Assembly (NCBI RefSeq): GCF_910596095.1
Contig: NC_056552.1
Span: 15,449,111 to 15,513,110 of the forward strand
Reading direction: 5' to 3'
Source of the DNA: Thunnus maccoyii
Taxonomy: Eukaryota; Chordata; Actinopteri; Scombriformes; Scombridae
DNA length: 64,000 nucleotides
Numbering within the stretch: position 1 is the first letter of the stretch; each line of letters starts with the position of its first letter. Shown in pieces: positions 49,069 to 60,299 of this stretch. A program made the position numbers and the translations under genes. The notes below the pieces were generated by a model, which worked only from the letters and a program-made list of their open reading frames with translations, searched no databases and was not told the origin of the DNA.

Positions 49069-52000
49069 TTAGTGCGAAATGGCGTAGAGTTGCTCGGCGC
49101 AGCGCACCAGTCGGTCCCGGTACTCCAGGTTGGAGTGGTTGCCTTCTGGGACCCCCTTGGTGCCGTAGAGGAGACCCCAGCAGCAGCAGGCGATCACTGC
49201 TGTGCTGTCACTGTCACCTGAACGGGAGGAGAGAGAGAGAAAGCCACAGAGAGAGCAGCATGAGCAAACGTCCTGTGATGAAGCAGAATTTTATCATTTT
49301 AATGAAATCTTTTATATTTTGGCTTTTGCTGACCTTTAAAGCTGCTATAGTCAATATTTTCTAATGTTAACAATTGATTATACGACTACTTTTATGTGAA
49401 AGGGGTCAACTGTAGCAACGAACCAACAGAATTATCACAAGACTGCAGTTCTACTCAGCTCTGCAGAGTTTATAGTGAGTTTTAGCTCTTTTTTTCATTT
49501 TCCACCACAACACTCAGCTGTAGTAAAGCAGCTCTAAAATCCAACCTGCCTGTCACCAAAATGGTAGACAGACAAAGTTAGTGACTAGCTAGAGAACTAA
49601 GTGCAACATTTCACAGCTAAAGAGACAAATATTTCCCTCAGGAGTTGGTGGAGACCAAAGACAGCTAAAAGGAGAGTGAATATTGGACTTAAATTCATCA
49701 GGTGGCCTGAAACATGACTCCAATTAATAATGTTGCTTGATCTGCTGGATATATAAATATGCAACTGTTCTCTAACATGTTCAACATATGATCTTACAGT
49801 AAAAAAAGTAAGTAGCCAAAATTGCAAGTTTAAATTCAACAAAACATTTTGCACCAAAACTGTTCACGCGTTTCATAATTTTAAAGACTGCTTGTTCAGT
49901 TAATCGCTATATCATACTTAATTTATCTAGCTTCTACAGACCTGCTTCTGTCCTCAACACGAGGACCAATTACAGTTTAGACCATCACTCCACATGAGTG
50001 ATATGTCTGAGCAAATGTGCACTTGATTTTTGGAAAAACCTCTCTTAAAACAAGACGAGGAATGTTAGGAGGAGGAATGTATGGTAGGAGATGTGCTGTG
50101 ATCATCCAACTAAACCAGAAGTTTGGATTTAGATTGAAATGTTTAGGAGTAAGGTTTGTGATGGTGAAGTTCGGGCATAAAATAGAATATAATTAGGTTT
50201 AGGTTAAGATTTAAGATGTTAAAGATTCAGGTCAAGCCTTCCATGTCTTCCCACAGGATCTGTACAACTGCCAAACAGACATTTTCTTGTTTGAACCTCT
50301 GACCTCCATGGAAGCCCGCTCTGCTCATCAGCTCTTCCCAGTCTGCGCCTGCTCCCAGCAGGGCGTCGTACGCTATCATCGGAGCGTCGTGACCGCTGCG
50401 TCCTGCCCAGCCCGACAGACTGAAGCTCTTGTAGACTTCATCTCTCTCAGCTGGGCCATAGGACTCCGGCCAATTCACAGGCCCCACCCCAGTAGAGATG
50501 CACCTCGTGTCCAGATACCTGGAGACAGAGGTAAGAGGTTCTTTTTCTCATTCTTTACTCGAAATGAAAACTTCTCAAATACATCCGTACATGTTCAAGC
50601 CTGAATCTGATCTGAAATACGCGAGTGGACAACATGAACAACCTGTCAAACAACTTAACAGCCTTAGCAACAAAGACTACAGGACGGCTGGCCGTTTGTG
50701 GAAATGCACGAACACTCTGATGTCATAGAAAGGAGGAAGTAGAGGTAACATTACAGATGAATCATTCATAGCAGGCTGAAGCCCTGGCTTCTGACTTGCA
50801 GGGAGCATTTTAACATGTTCACCTCAAGTTTTGGACTTTTGACCATGTTTAACATCTGACATTATAACAACAACTGATGTATATGTGTCAAATTAAGGAA
50901 ACAAGATGGCATTTGAATGCTGATTTCTTGTGAATTTAAGCAGAAAAGTACAATTTGTGTATTGATCTTATTGTTATCAGAAGCCATAGATTAGAATAAA
51001 AATTAGCTTGAGGTTAGCAGCTGAAGTGAAACTGACCAGTGACATTTTAATTCAAATCTCATGCCATCATCCGTTAACCTTGAGATTAAAATAGGTCAGA
51101 CAGATGTTGCTGAACTTGAATGCAACACGACAGCCTAACCAAGCCAGATTTCAACCGCTCATACCACTGCCACTTGTCACAGAAGTAGGCCCAGTCTCTT
51201 TCCGCCTCCTCAACGGCGAAGCCCCGAGCCTGAACAAAGGTCTTTGCTATCGGACAGGCCTCATTGATCAGGCCAAGACCCCAAGTCGTGATGGGCCTGC
51301 GCTGAACGGCATACGCTGTGAAAAGGGCCGACGCTACGGCTCCCAGGAAACCAGTGGGGTGAGGATGGGTCATCCTGCCTGTCTCCACAGCAACCGCCAC
51401 CAACGACAACAGCTGATCAGGCTTCGGATACCTGGTGGGGACAAAGTATTGAAGTCCTTATCAGCCTTTGTTGGGGAGGATATTTTGCTGAAGTTCTCTC
51501 CATAATCATAATGAGGTCTATCACGTGCTGAGAGATGTGTTCTGTGTTCGTACACTATTCGACTACAAATTATGTACACTGTAATTACTTCTTTTCATGT
51601 GTTAATTGACTCCATATTATGTTTTTACTGGTTCTGGCCAGTGCTTTAACCCTGGACCTGTGTTATTTATTCGTTACTGTCTGCTTGGTGATCAAAGAAC
51701 GTACACTAACTCCACTTTTGCATTCATTAAAAATTACTGTGGATAAGAGCAGCAGCTGCGTACCTCAACTGTAAATGTAAATGTGAAATGTTTAGTGTCA
51801 AGTTTTATACATGCCATTGGCTTTCTAAACCAACTTGCGTAGTGACTAAAATACGTAATAATTCCACTTCACTTCTATATTAATTTTTCTATCAGACATC
51901 CAAACATCTTTTTTTAAATTATAAATGATTAAAATTGCATTTTGATGAAATTGCAACCTGCCTGAAAGTTTCTTTTTTCAACAACTAACAAACTGATAAA

Positions 52001-52705
52001 TCCCTTCAAACCAATCCCTGACGGATTTCTCTCTACAACCGAATGTAACGAGTTTACAGCTGAAACAATTAACTGATTTGTCGATATACAGATAATTAAT
52101 CAGTAACTATTATATATGGATAACTGATCAGTTGTTCAAATAATTTTTAAGCAAAAATGTCAAATATTCTCTTCCTCCAGATTCTCCAACAATTGCTAGC
52201 TTCTTCTCTCATTGTAAAGAGAATCTCTTTGGGTTTTAGACTGTTGGTTGGACAACATGAGACATTTGTGGGCGTCTTCTTGGGATGAGGTCAACTGCAA
52301 CCCGAACGGCAACTTTTCACAATTTTCTTGCATTTTACAGACTAAACGATTGATTCAGAAAATAATTTGTGGATTAAACAAATATTATTAATGATTGATG
52401 AGTTTGCTAATCTCTTTATGCAATAAGACCAATCAATTTGTTGAGTCAGGAACTTTATTCACACTTACAGTCACTGTCTCTGTAATGCAGCGAGTTATTT
52501 TTGACTCTGACCTTAACCATGAAAGTCATGTCAGTAACATAAGTAGGGCAGCTCTATAACACTTGAATAACATGTTAGAAGTTAGAGGATTTGCATGTCA
52601 ATCTGATTACATGTAACTCGTTCATTCATCTGAATCAGGTTGGACTACTGTAAAGTTCCCTTTGCACCCTGATAATTTGAAATCTGTCACAACTGCCTAT
52701 GTATC

Positions 52706-52737
<32 letters not shown>

Positions 52738-55688
52738 GTTCATGTTTAATGGGTGGATCTGGGTTCCTTACTATCTTTGGGTCTGTGGGTGTAACACATG
52801 CAAGTACAGAGGAGAAAGTGTTTTATCAAAGTTCATTTACTTTCTTTCGTTCAGTGATATTAGTTGTAGATGTTTAGCACATTGGAGCCAATTTTGCTCA
52901 TTTTATTTTAAAACTTTCAATGAAATGTTGTGAATTTAAAAAAAAAAAACACCTGTAAAATTACTAGTTTTTCCTTCACTATTGCTCATAATAGCATTTA
53001 GAAAAGACTGAGGTAATATTTTACAGTTTAATCTCAGTTTTTATAGGTGAACTAGACTGTTTTGTATCCCTGCAATGTGAGCATTGTCAAAATCAAGTAT
53101 GATTTTTAGTATTTTAGGAAAGGTGTATACCACCCTGCCTTATTATCCCAGTGGAACTTCTAATGTGTGCCATCAATGCACACACTAATAAAACCCTGAT
53201 ACAGAGACAGAACAGTTGCCATCTGCATGTGGCAAAGTGCAAGTGAAAGCTGTCTTTTTGTTTCTTTCTGTCTATTTATGTAACTATTAACTATACTGCT
53301 AAGAAAGGGTAAAGAAAACAAAAGAGAGAAAACAGAAAACACAAATTCAGGGTAAGAAAATATAAAAGACCCTCCCATGCGCACTCAAAAGGTCTGACTA
53401 TCCTGCCTTGAGTCCAAAACTAAATCACAATTCCCTCCTCTTACTCTGACACTCTCTCCCACCCTAATAATTTTCACTGTCAAAACCAATTTGCAAGGTT
53501 ATTCCTTTTCTCCACTAATCCCAAAACTTCAGTTATTGGACACCAAAAATCTTTCAAAAAGAGGCTTACAGTAAGTACAACTCAGTTAATCATTAAGATG
53601 CCCTGTACCTGCTCAAGAAAGCAATACTGCATAATGATTAAAAAATATAACCTGGAGGGTAATATAACATGGAGGGCAGACAGTGAACTGGATGCATTCA
53701 GAATACTAAGTTATTATATATTTATTGTGTGTTACCTCAGACCAATGCACATGGATCTCATGGCCGCTCCACAGCCTGTTCCCTCGGGGTTATAGGGCAC
53801 TCTGAAGCCCCCTTCCTGCCCAGGCTTCAGCTGGGAGACTCCTAAAAAGGTTAAATGTGAGTGTGTGGGATCTCTGCTTCCATACCCATGTGTGTGATAT
53901 TGAAAAATGAATGTATCCTCTCACCTAGAATGCTTGAAGGCCCTGGTTTCCTCCCTTCCATGTCTTTCATAGCCTCAACATAGCGAGCAGCCACCTCATG
54001 CAGGAGATCCTCCCCCATCTTCCCTGCGAGGGCAAGAGTTAATTTGTTCAAACTGCACATGCTGTCCGTATTAACATTTTTAAAGATGTATCAGATCTGT
54101 TAACAAGGCTGCTTGTTTGCCTTATCACAGTAAAGGTCAAGTTGAATTTCTACCATTTCCCCTCCACTTGTGTAGAACCGTAATAAAGCAGCAAATCAAG
54201 GCAAGACTGGAAATTAGATTTAACCTTTAGTTGGGGCTCTTGAGGAGGAGGGTGTGGTGTGTGTCCTGATGAGGCCTCATCAGAATGACACAGACTATCA
54301 GATCAATCCAATCAACTCCTCGATTAAAACAGAATGAGTGAAAGGGAGACAGAAACTAGAGAGAGAAAATCGGCACAATGTGATGTTGACCTCACCAGTC
54401 GCTAGTCCTTCAGCCGTTGCCAGATGCAGAACTGTGTCATCGCTCACCGGCCAGTCAGGGAGCTCGGCCTTGATGTTCTTCAGACCGCCGAGCTCCTTCA
54501 GCTCCTGCAAGGACAGGAAGGACGAGGGTAGACGTTTTAGGTGAAATATTCCTTAAGCAGCAGGTTAGCTTATCTCAACCGGTAAGTTATGATTCAGTAT
54601 AGAGCTAGAAAATGTAAAAATGATAACAATATGATAATAATAGTATTAACTCCTCATCACTGTCTCAGGCCCCTGGAAACCCTGTCTAGGACCCCTTGAT
54701 ATTAGTCCGGCACTTACCTGGTGAATGGCTGGTCCCGACTCGTTGTACTCCCACAGCTGGTTCCTGTAGCCTAGAGCATCACCAACACCACTCAGCAACA
54801 TGCCTGCCTTATAGTGCTCCAGTGTCGCACTTCCACTGAGACAAAAGACACAGAGAGATACTATTTCCACTCTTATAACAAACATATGCCACTTTGCAGC
54901 AAACTAAGAACTCAGGAGGAACCCTCAAATCAACAAATTATTATAGTGAAATCCTCATGTCTGTTTTTTTTTCACTAAATAAAAAGGAACTGTACTGAAG
55001 GGACACTCTTGTTAAAGTTTTACCATGTTTATTCAGTTTCTTCCCTACAGTTATTTTGCACATTTTTAACAAATGTCATTATAAAACTGTAAAAGGTGTT
55101 ATTTTGGATTAAAAGAACACCTGTAACACCACTAACGCTATCTTTCACTTAAAATTAAACAACTACTACTAAGCATACTATGTGGTACTATGATGTGTAG
55201 TATTTTTGGAAAGGTTTCACAGTAGAAATAAGACCAATATACTATAATAGAATTTTTAGAGATAGGTTCAAAGTCATTTAAACTTGGCCAATAGCCTATA
55301 TGTGTGAGCAAATATTGTGTTTCAAAAGTAAAAAGTTATGAAGTTTTTTTTTCATATCTGCAGGTGTAACCCTATTTGTGCAGGCAACATGGGAAAAGGA
55401 GTAATGTTAATAAAACATAAGTATTTATATATACATTTGTATTCAAATAATGTCCCAAAAATGATGTTTTTGGTCATTTTTTTACAGATTTCTATCATTC
55501 TACCATCAGTCATCTCAACTCCGACCTGTCACTGCATTATCATAACTCCAAACATTAGTCAAACATAAAAACGAGTCGACTTAAACATTACGCTTTCTCT
55601 GGCTTGATCTGGACCAACAGATAGAGTAAAATGTTTGACTTGCTGCAGTGAATCCTTCCTCCATACAGTGGCAGCCTCACCGGTCCAT
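49069..55688 (-). CDS. adprh: ADP-ribosylarginine hydrolase (ARH1)
   Basis: This enzyme removes ADP-ribose from modified arginines, reversing mono-ADP-ribosylation in the cytosol. Eight coding exons, minus strand: 55688-55681, 54835-54718, 54504-54396, 54023-53925, 53841-53736, 51431-51165, 50518-50304, 49217-49069. They sum to 356 residues, against 357 in human ADPRH. The first coding exon supplies only ATG GAC CG. Seen in order: [20 protein letters not shown], the Mg-binding [82 protein letters not shown], and the catalytic HGGDSDST near the C-terminus. Both metal-binding Asp clusters are intact, so it should be active, unlike the pseudo-enzyme ADPRHL1. Tail to tail with atxn2l. Confidence 0.95.
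49330..49750 (+). repeat. Old interspersed repeat, copy of that at 7.4-7.65 kb
   Basis: Contains aaagttagtgactagctaga, gagacaaatatttccctcag and gaatattggacttaaattca, reverse-complement matches to the 7.4 kb copy. In the last adprh intron. Confidence 0.6.
52059..52405. mobile_element. Copy of the short gctgcaac-type inverted-repeat element
   Basis: Blocks gctgaaacaattaactgatt, ttaagcaaaaatgtcaaata, tttgggttttagactgttgg and cttgcattttacagactaaa are shared with the other copies. It is the longest copy in the window. In an adprh intron. Confidence 0.65.
52706..52737. repeat. (AT)n(GT)n microsatellite
   Basis: A run of AT units passes into GT units, in adprh intron 5. Confidence 0.9.
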
Positions 55689-56290
55689 TGCAGCGCGTCT
55701 CTCCCCGAAATCAGGCTTCAGTAGGCGGTCACACACACAAGTTGACACCGGGGCTGCAAACGGGACACTCACTGCTGCTTTTTGTTGCAAGTATTAGCGC
55801 AGTCTCAAGCTCAGACAAACCCTGCAAACACCAGCGTCCATTGACTAAAACTATTGCACATTACTTCCAACACCGAGCCAGCAGCTTGAAGGCGTGCGGG
55901 CTAAAAAAAGACGCAACAGCAAAGCAACTTTAGACGGCAGCTCTCCAGCTGGCAAATGGAGACATGACAAAACAAATGGCAAATGTTTTCTGAATCACCA
56001 GGATAATCATTGACTTGTTCCTATATACTCACCATTTTCATATAGCTGCACCGCACATATTTTATTTGCATTAATCTGAGTGCTATTGTGTAAAAACCTA
56101 AATGCAACAACTCCTAAACTACAACTATAAAACTCTGAATTAGTAAATTAATGTTTTGTCACTAGCATGACTAGGTAATTATCAATGGCCAATTCACTAT
56201 AATGAATACACATTCATTTTAAAGCACTGACTGGCAATACAACTATTGTATATCTATTGATACTTAAGCTAGCTAGCTCTGGTCTGTGAA
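55689..56290. other. Upstream region of adprh; no gene seen
   Basis: Should contain the adprh 5' UTR and promoter. No strong TATA box or CpG island was seen. Confidence 0.4.
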
Positions 56291-57570
56291 GAGTTAGCAA
56301 ATTAGCTACTTTCCTTATTTTATTAAATCTGAAATTAACCTGTTATGACATTTGGTCATATTCACTGCAAATAATAGGTAAGTTCGGACCTTAAAAAGAC
56401 AGTCTGGCAGCCCTGTACTAATTTAGTGCCTTGAGCTAAATGCTAGTGTCACAGTGCTAATGCAAGAAGGTATACTTTTTACCATGTTCTTGGTTTAGCA
56501 TGTTAGCATGCTATAATTTGCTAATTAGCACCAAATACAAAGTATGGCTCTTTTTGAAGGCATTTGGTCATACCGACTGATGTTTTGACCATGAGGTCGG
56601 CCTATATGAGAAGTCAGGGATTAACAAATTTATGCTTCATCCTTAGAGGTACATGAATGTCTGTACTGGCAATCCATTCAACAGTTGTTGATTAATTTCA
56701 CTAAAAAACACAAATGTCAACCCTAATGTTGCTAGAGGAAGAGTCAGGGAACCATGAATGTATGTACAAGCTTATGTGTCAATCCATGTAATAAAAATTG
56801 AGATAGCTTATTTCACTGGATAAGTGAAAACTTTGACTCGCTGGAGATGCTAAAGGAAGAATCCAGGGTTCATCAAACTTGGAAGGATTCATCCCTTGGG
56901 GACCATGAATATCTGTACAAACAGAGTGTGAACTACAGGGGAGCCAGGGGGAGCTTGGCTCCTCTTAATTAGACTGAAGTTGCCCTGAAAACATGATTTG
57001 TGAAATTTTGGGACGTCTCTAAAATATCGACAATATGCTATTTTTGCCATGCATTACTATTTTTCTGTATTTTCATCATCATGGCTCATGCGTAAAATTA
57101 GGCTATTATTGATGTATGATTCATGCATGAGGGTGATTTATCACTGATTCACTTTAATAAAGATACCAGCATGCATGCTATTCTTGCCATCACCATCGAA
57201 GTGTGGCGGTGCAATATCATAAACTTGACTCACTTTAACTCAAAGATCAGTAAAAAACAAACTTTCTTATTCCCACTCAGTCTGCGCATTACTTTGCATT
57301 TCTCCAAATTGTCATTATTCATTTCTCTCTTTTGTAGTGAGCATACAGATATGTCAAAAAGAAAACAAGGAAGCTTACTCAGAAATTTACCCTAAATTTC
57401 TCCCCCGATAATCAAAGTTAGCTCCCCTGAAAGCCACAGCATAGTTCGCACCCTGTTTACAGAATTTCATGGCAATCCATTAAACAGTTGTGGAGATAAT
57501 TCAGTCTGGACCTAAGTGGTGGACCAACTGACCAACTGATATTGCCATCCCTGGAGCAACATGGCTATAG
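56291..57570 (-). repeat. Old interspersed repeat interrupted by a hAT-like element
   Basis: The family words gttagcatgctataatttgctaa, catgaggtcggcc, catccttagaggtacatgaa and, after the insertion, catggcaatccattaaacag and ggtggaccaactgacc belong to one abundant fish repeat. It is split by the element at 56922-57455. Confidence 0.6.
56922..57455. mobile_element. Nested hAT-like non-autonomous element (534 bases)
   Basis: The left end cagagtgtgaacta and the inverted right end cagggtgcgaacta match at 12 of 14 bases; both then continue to aggggagc. Flanking octamers tgtacaaa and tttacaga agree at 6 of 8 bases. Removing the element restores the surrounding repeat (ctgtacaga/aatttcatggc). Starting with CAG and leaving an 8-base duplication is typical of hAT. 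No transposase frame; the 57123-57395 open frame is fortuitous. Confidence 0.8.
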
Positions 57571-58811
57571 TATACAAAAAAGTCAATATTAAACGTGTTC
57601 AGCATTACTTTTGGGGTTAGGCATGTGTTTTGCGCTGGTGAGGTTAGGATAAGAATTTAGTTCATGTTCTGCATGTCCACTATTGACTGGCACTGGCTGG
57701 TTTGGCACCGGTTCAGTAGAACAAGTCACTGTGCCCACGATTTTAAATGGTCTGGCATTGTTTTAGCTTTTTGGGCCAGGAAACAATTTGATGAAAGTAG
57801 CAGAAAGCTGCACAGAGCAGTGTTAATTTTGGTCAGAATTGGCCGGATCCCCGGGGCTCTGGTTATTTGCCATTCTTTTTGACACGCTATAATTAGCAAA
57901 AAATAGTCTTGTCCATTCCCCTTTATCTCTCATGCTCCTCACTTGCTGTCACGGACGAGTGACTCTGTCTGTTGTCTTTTTGACCAGATGTTGAACTCTG
58001 TGTAACCCATGGCTGGATAATGCAGACAGTCCCTCCTCTGCTCACTTCCTGCTGGCACTGTCATCTCTACATCCAGGTGGGATAAAAACGCTTTCAGTCC
58101 AATCACTCTTGAATAAAATGAAACATAAAACTTTTATCCAACAGTTTCCTCCAACATAATTACCTCCAGTTTTGAATTTTAAAAGTCAGGACACAGGACA
58201 TACACTGTCAGGGTAAAATCCCAATGATCAAACTATTCATCAGACATACCCTAAAAGTAGAAAATGTAAGTAAAGAATAAAGTATAAGTGAACTGAGAAA
58301 TGGTTGTGAGTGGCATTTTAGTGGAAATTGCTCTATTCTAACAAGCAATGAATATAATTAAATATTGATCACTCTGTCAGCTATAGCAGACAACTGTACA
58401 TTCATCTTACAATCGATGCTAGCAAATGTTGATCTTAACATACAGTGTACAGGTTAACCATTTGACCTATCCAGTTGAGCTGTATTTAAAAAAAAAACTC
58501 TTAATTAAAAGTATATCTGAGAGCTTCCATTACACTCTTATTCGCGACAAACATTTAATCCATGCCAATGAGCCAACATGCACATCACCAGAGCCCTGAT
58601 AGTGGCACACCTAAGTACAATACAGCTATTAATAATGTTATTAGCTACGCCTGTGTTTGACGAGTCAAATTATAATAGGAAGGTCTGACATTACAGGACA
58701 AACTAATTTCTTCGATTGTATCGTAATACAATACTCATGTGCCCATACGCACATCAAAAGAGTTACTGGTCACTGTTGTTGTTCCTTCTGTCCATACTTG
58801 ACTTGAGGCTG
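57571..58811. other. Gene-free sequence
   Basis: AT-rich, with no frame, splice pattern or clear repeat structure that I can support. Confidence 0.4.
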
Positions 58812-58960
58812 GGCACTGTAGTTTTAAGCAAACACTACTCAAACAGGAGTAAATAGAGCATTTGCTGGGGACTATTTTCTGCCATGGATTTGGTGCTTTA
58901 GTGAGGTACTTTCAGCAGCAGGACTGTATGTGGGATTGACTCAAAATAAACTACAGTGCC
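58812..58960. mobile_element. Short inverted-repeat element (149 bases)
   Basis: Perfect 13-base terminal inverted repeats: ggcactgtagttt at the left, aaactacagtgcc at the right. No coding capacity. Target duplication not clear. Confidence 0.65.
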
Positions 58961-58974
58961 AAAGTTCATGTGTT

Positions 58975-59430
58975 ATAACCTGGCTCAAGTGGCCACAACA
59001 AAAGGGAAACACACCATGTCAACATTTAAACAAGATATTTTATAAAATCCAAATTAAACCAAATTAAAGAATGAACTAAGTATAAAAGGCATGGAGTGTC
59101 AATAACAGTAGCATCAGTGGTGTATGGTGTGCATGAGCGTAAGATGTGTGTGTGCATTGTGAGGTGCAAGAAATTAAAGGATAACAAAACTAAGGCAACA
59201 TAACTAAACCAAACAAAAACAGGTAACTGGAGGGGAGAGAAGAGAACGACACATAGAGAGAGCGCTGCCTCAGCTGCAGCCCAGTGTTAATAACCTGGCC
59301 ACACCAAGGGCCCTAAGGTGACACCAGTTGCCCTAATGAGCACCTGAAGAAACAGAGCAGACAGGTAAATCCTAAAGCCAAACACAGATGACACCATATG
59401 GTAATGAAGGAACATGTCACCCAGTGAAAC
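58975..59430. repeat. Probable interspersed repeat, family unknown
   Basis: The phrases tataacctggctcaagtggccac, aaaggcatggagtgtcaata and ccacaccaagggccctaagg look like an abundant fish repeat from memory. No second copy in the window and no coding frame. Confidence 0.35.
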
Positions 59431-60299
59431 AGTGTGGCTCATTGATGTATTTTTAATAGTTTCTGGACAACTGTAGAAGTCACTGGCACAGAGGAGCTTT
59501 GGATACACAGGTAATTCTGGTTAGGATCAGTTTATTGTTGGTTTTCTTTTTTTCCATAGGAATTGGGATATTATAGGTAAACTTGGAAAAATCTGACCCA
59601 CTCCTTTAAGTTGCCTTTAAGCAAGGTGTCAACATTGATCTTTTCATATATAAACATTTGAAATGGGCCCATATTTATTTTCTGATGTAATGTGTGCCAT
59701 AGCTGGTCCCTGTCAATGTAATTATGATATTGTTGTGAGATAATAGAATTCTAGAACTCAACTTTATGACATAGTGTTTATTACATCACAATAGAATGGA
59801 TTAAGTTGCCTGTGATTTCTGGATTCTGGACTCATTTAGTTAAAAACACATTGCAGAGCCTGCAGTTTTTCCTTGAAGACGAACAGTTTTTTTCAGAAAT
59901 ACATATTTCTGCAACAGACAATCACCAACTTATAGCTGCTTCGTAATTTACAGTTTTACAGACCAATTCAAAGGTAAGTCTTTAAGCCTATATATATTAT
60001 CATTCTGCATAATGTAGTCTATAATTTATCAAACAATCAAGTTTATTTATCACATGTAATCATATAAGGTACAATCACAGTGAAATGTCCTGCCAGTTCC
60101 TTCAATTTGTGCAATAAAGAGTTCAAATAGAAGAAATATTAATAAATGTATGTGTAGGATTAGTACTTGGTATTGAATTAGTCTTGTGATAGTGTCAATG
60201 GACATGTTGAAGGTATTTTTGCATATTTTAATCCAGAAGTCATTATTGGTGATAAAAGATAAAAGTTTGTGTAATTGGACAGAGGTTTGTTTGAGTTTG

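Noticed and set aside
48876-49364. 162-codon plus-strand frame
   Set aside because: Antisense to the last adprh exon, with no matching domain.
57123-57395. 90-codon plus-strand frame
   Set aside because: Lies inside the nested hAT-like element and shows no transposase similarity.
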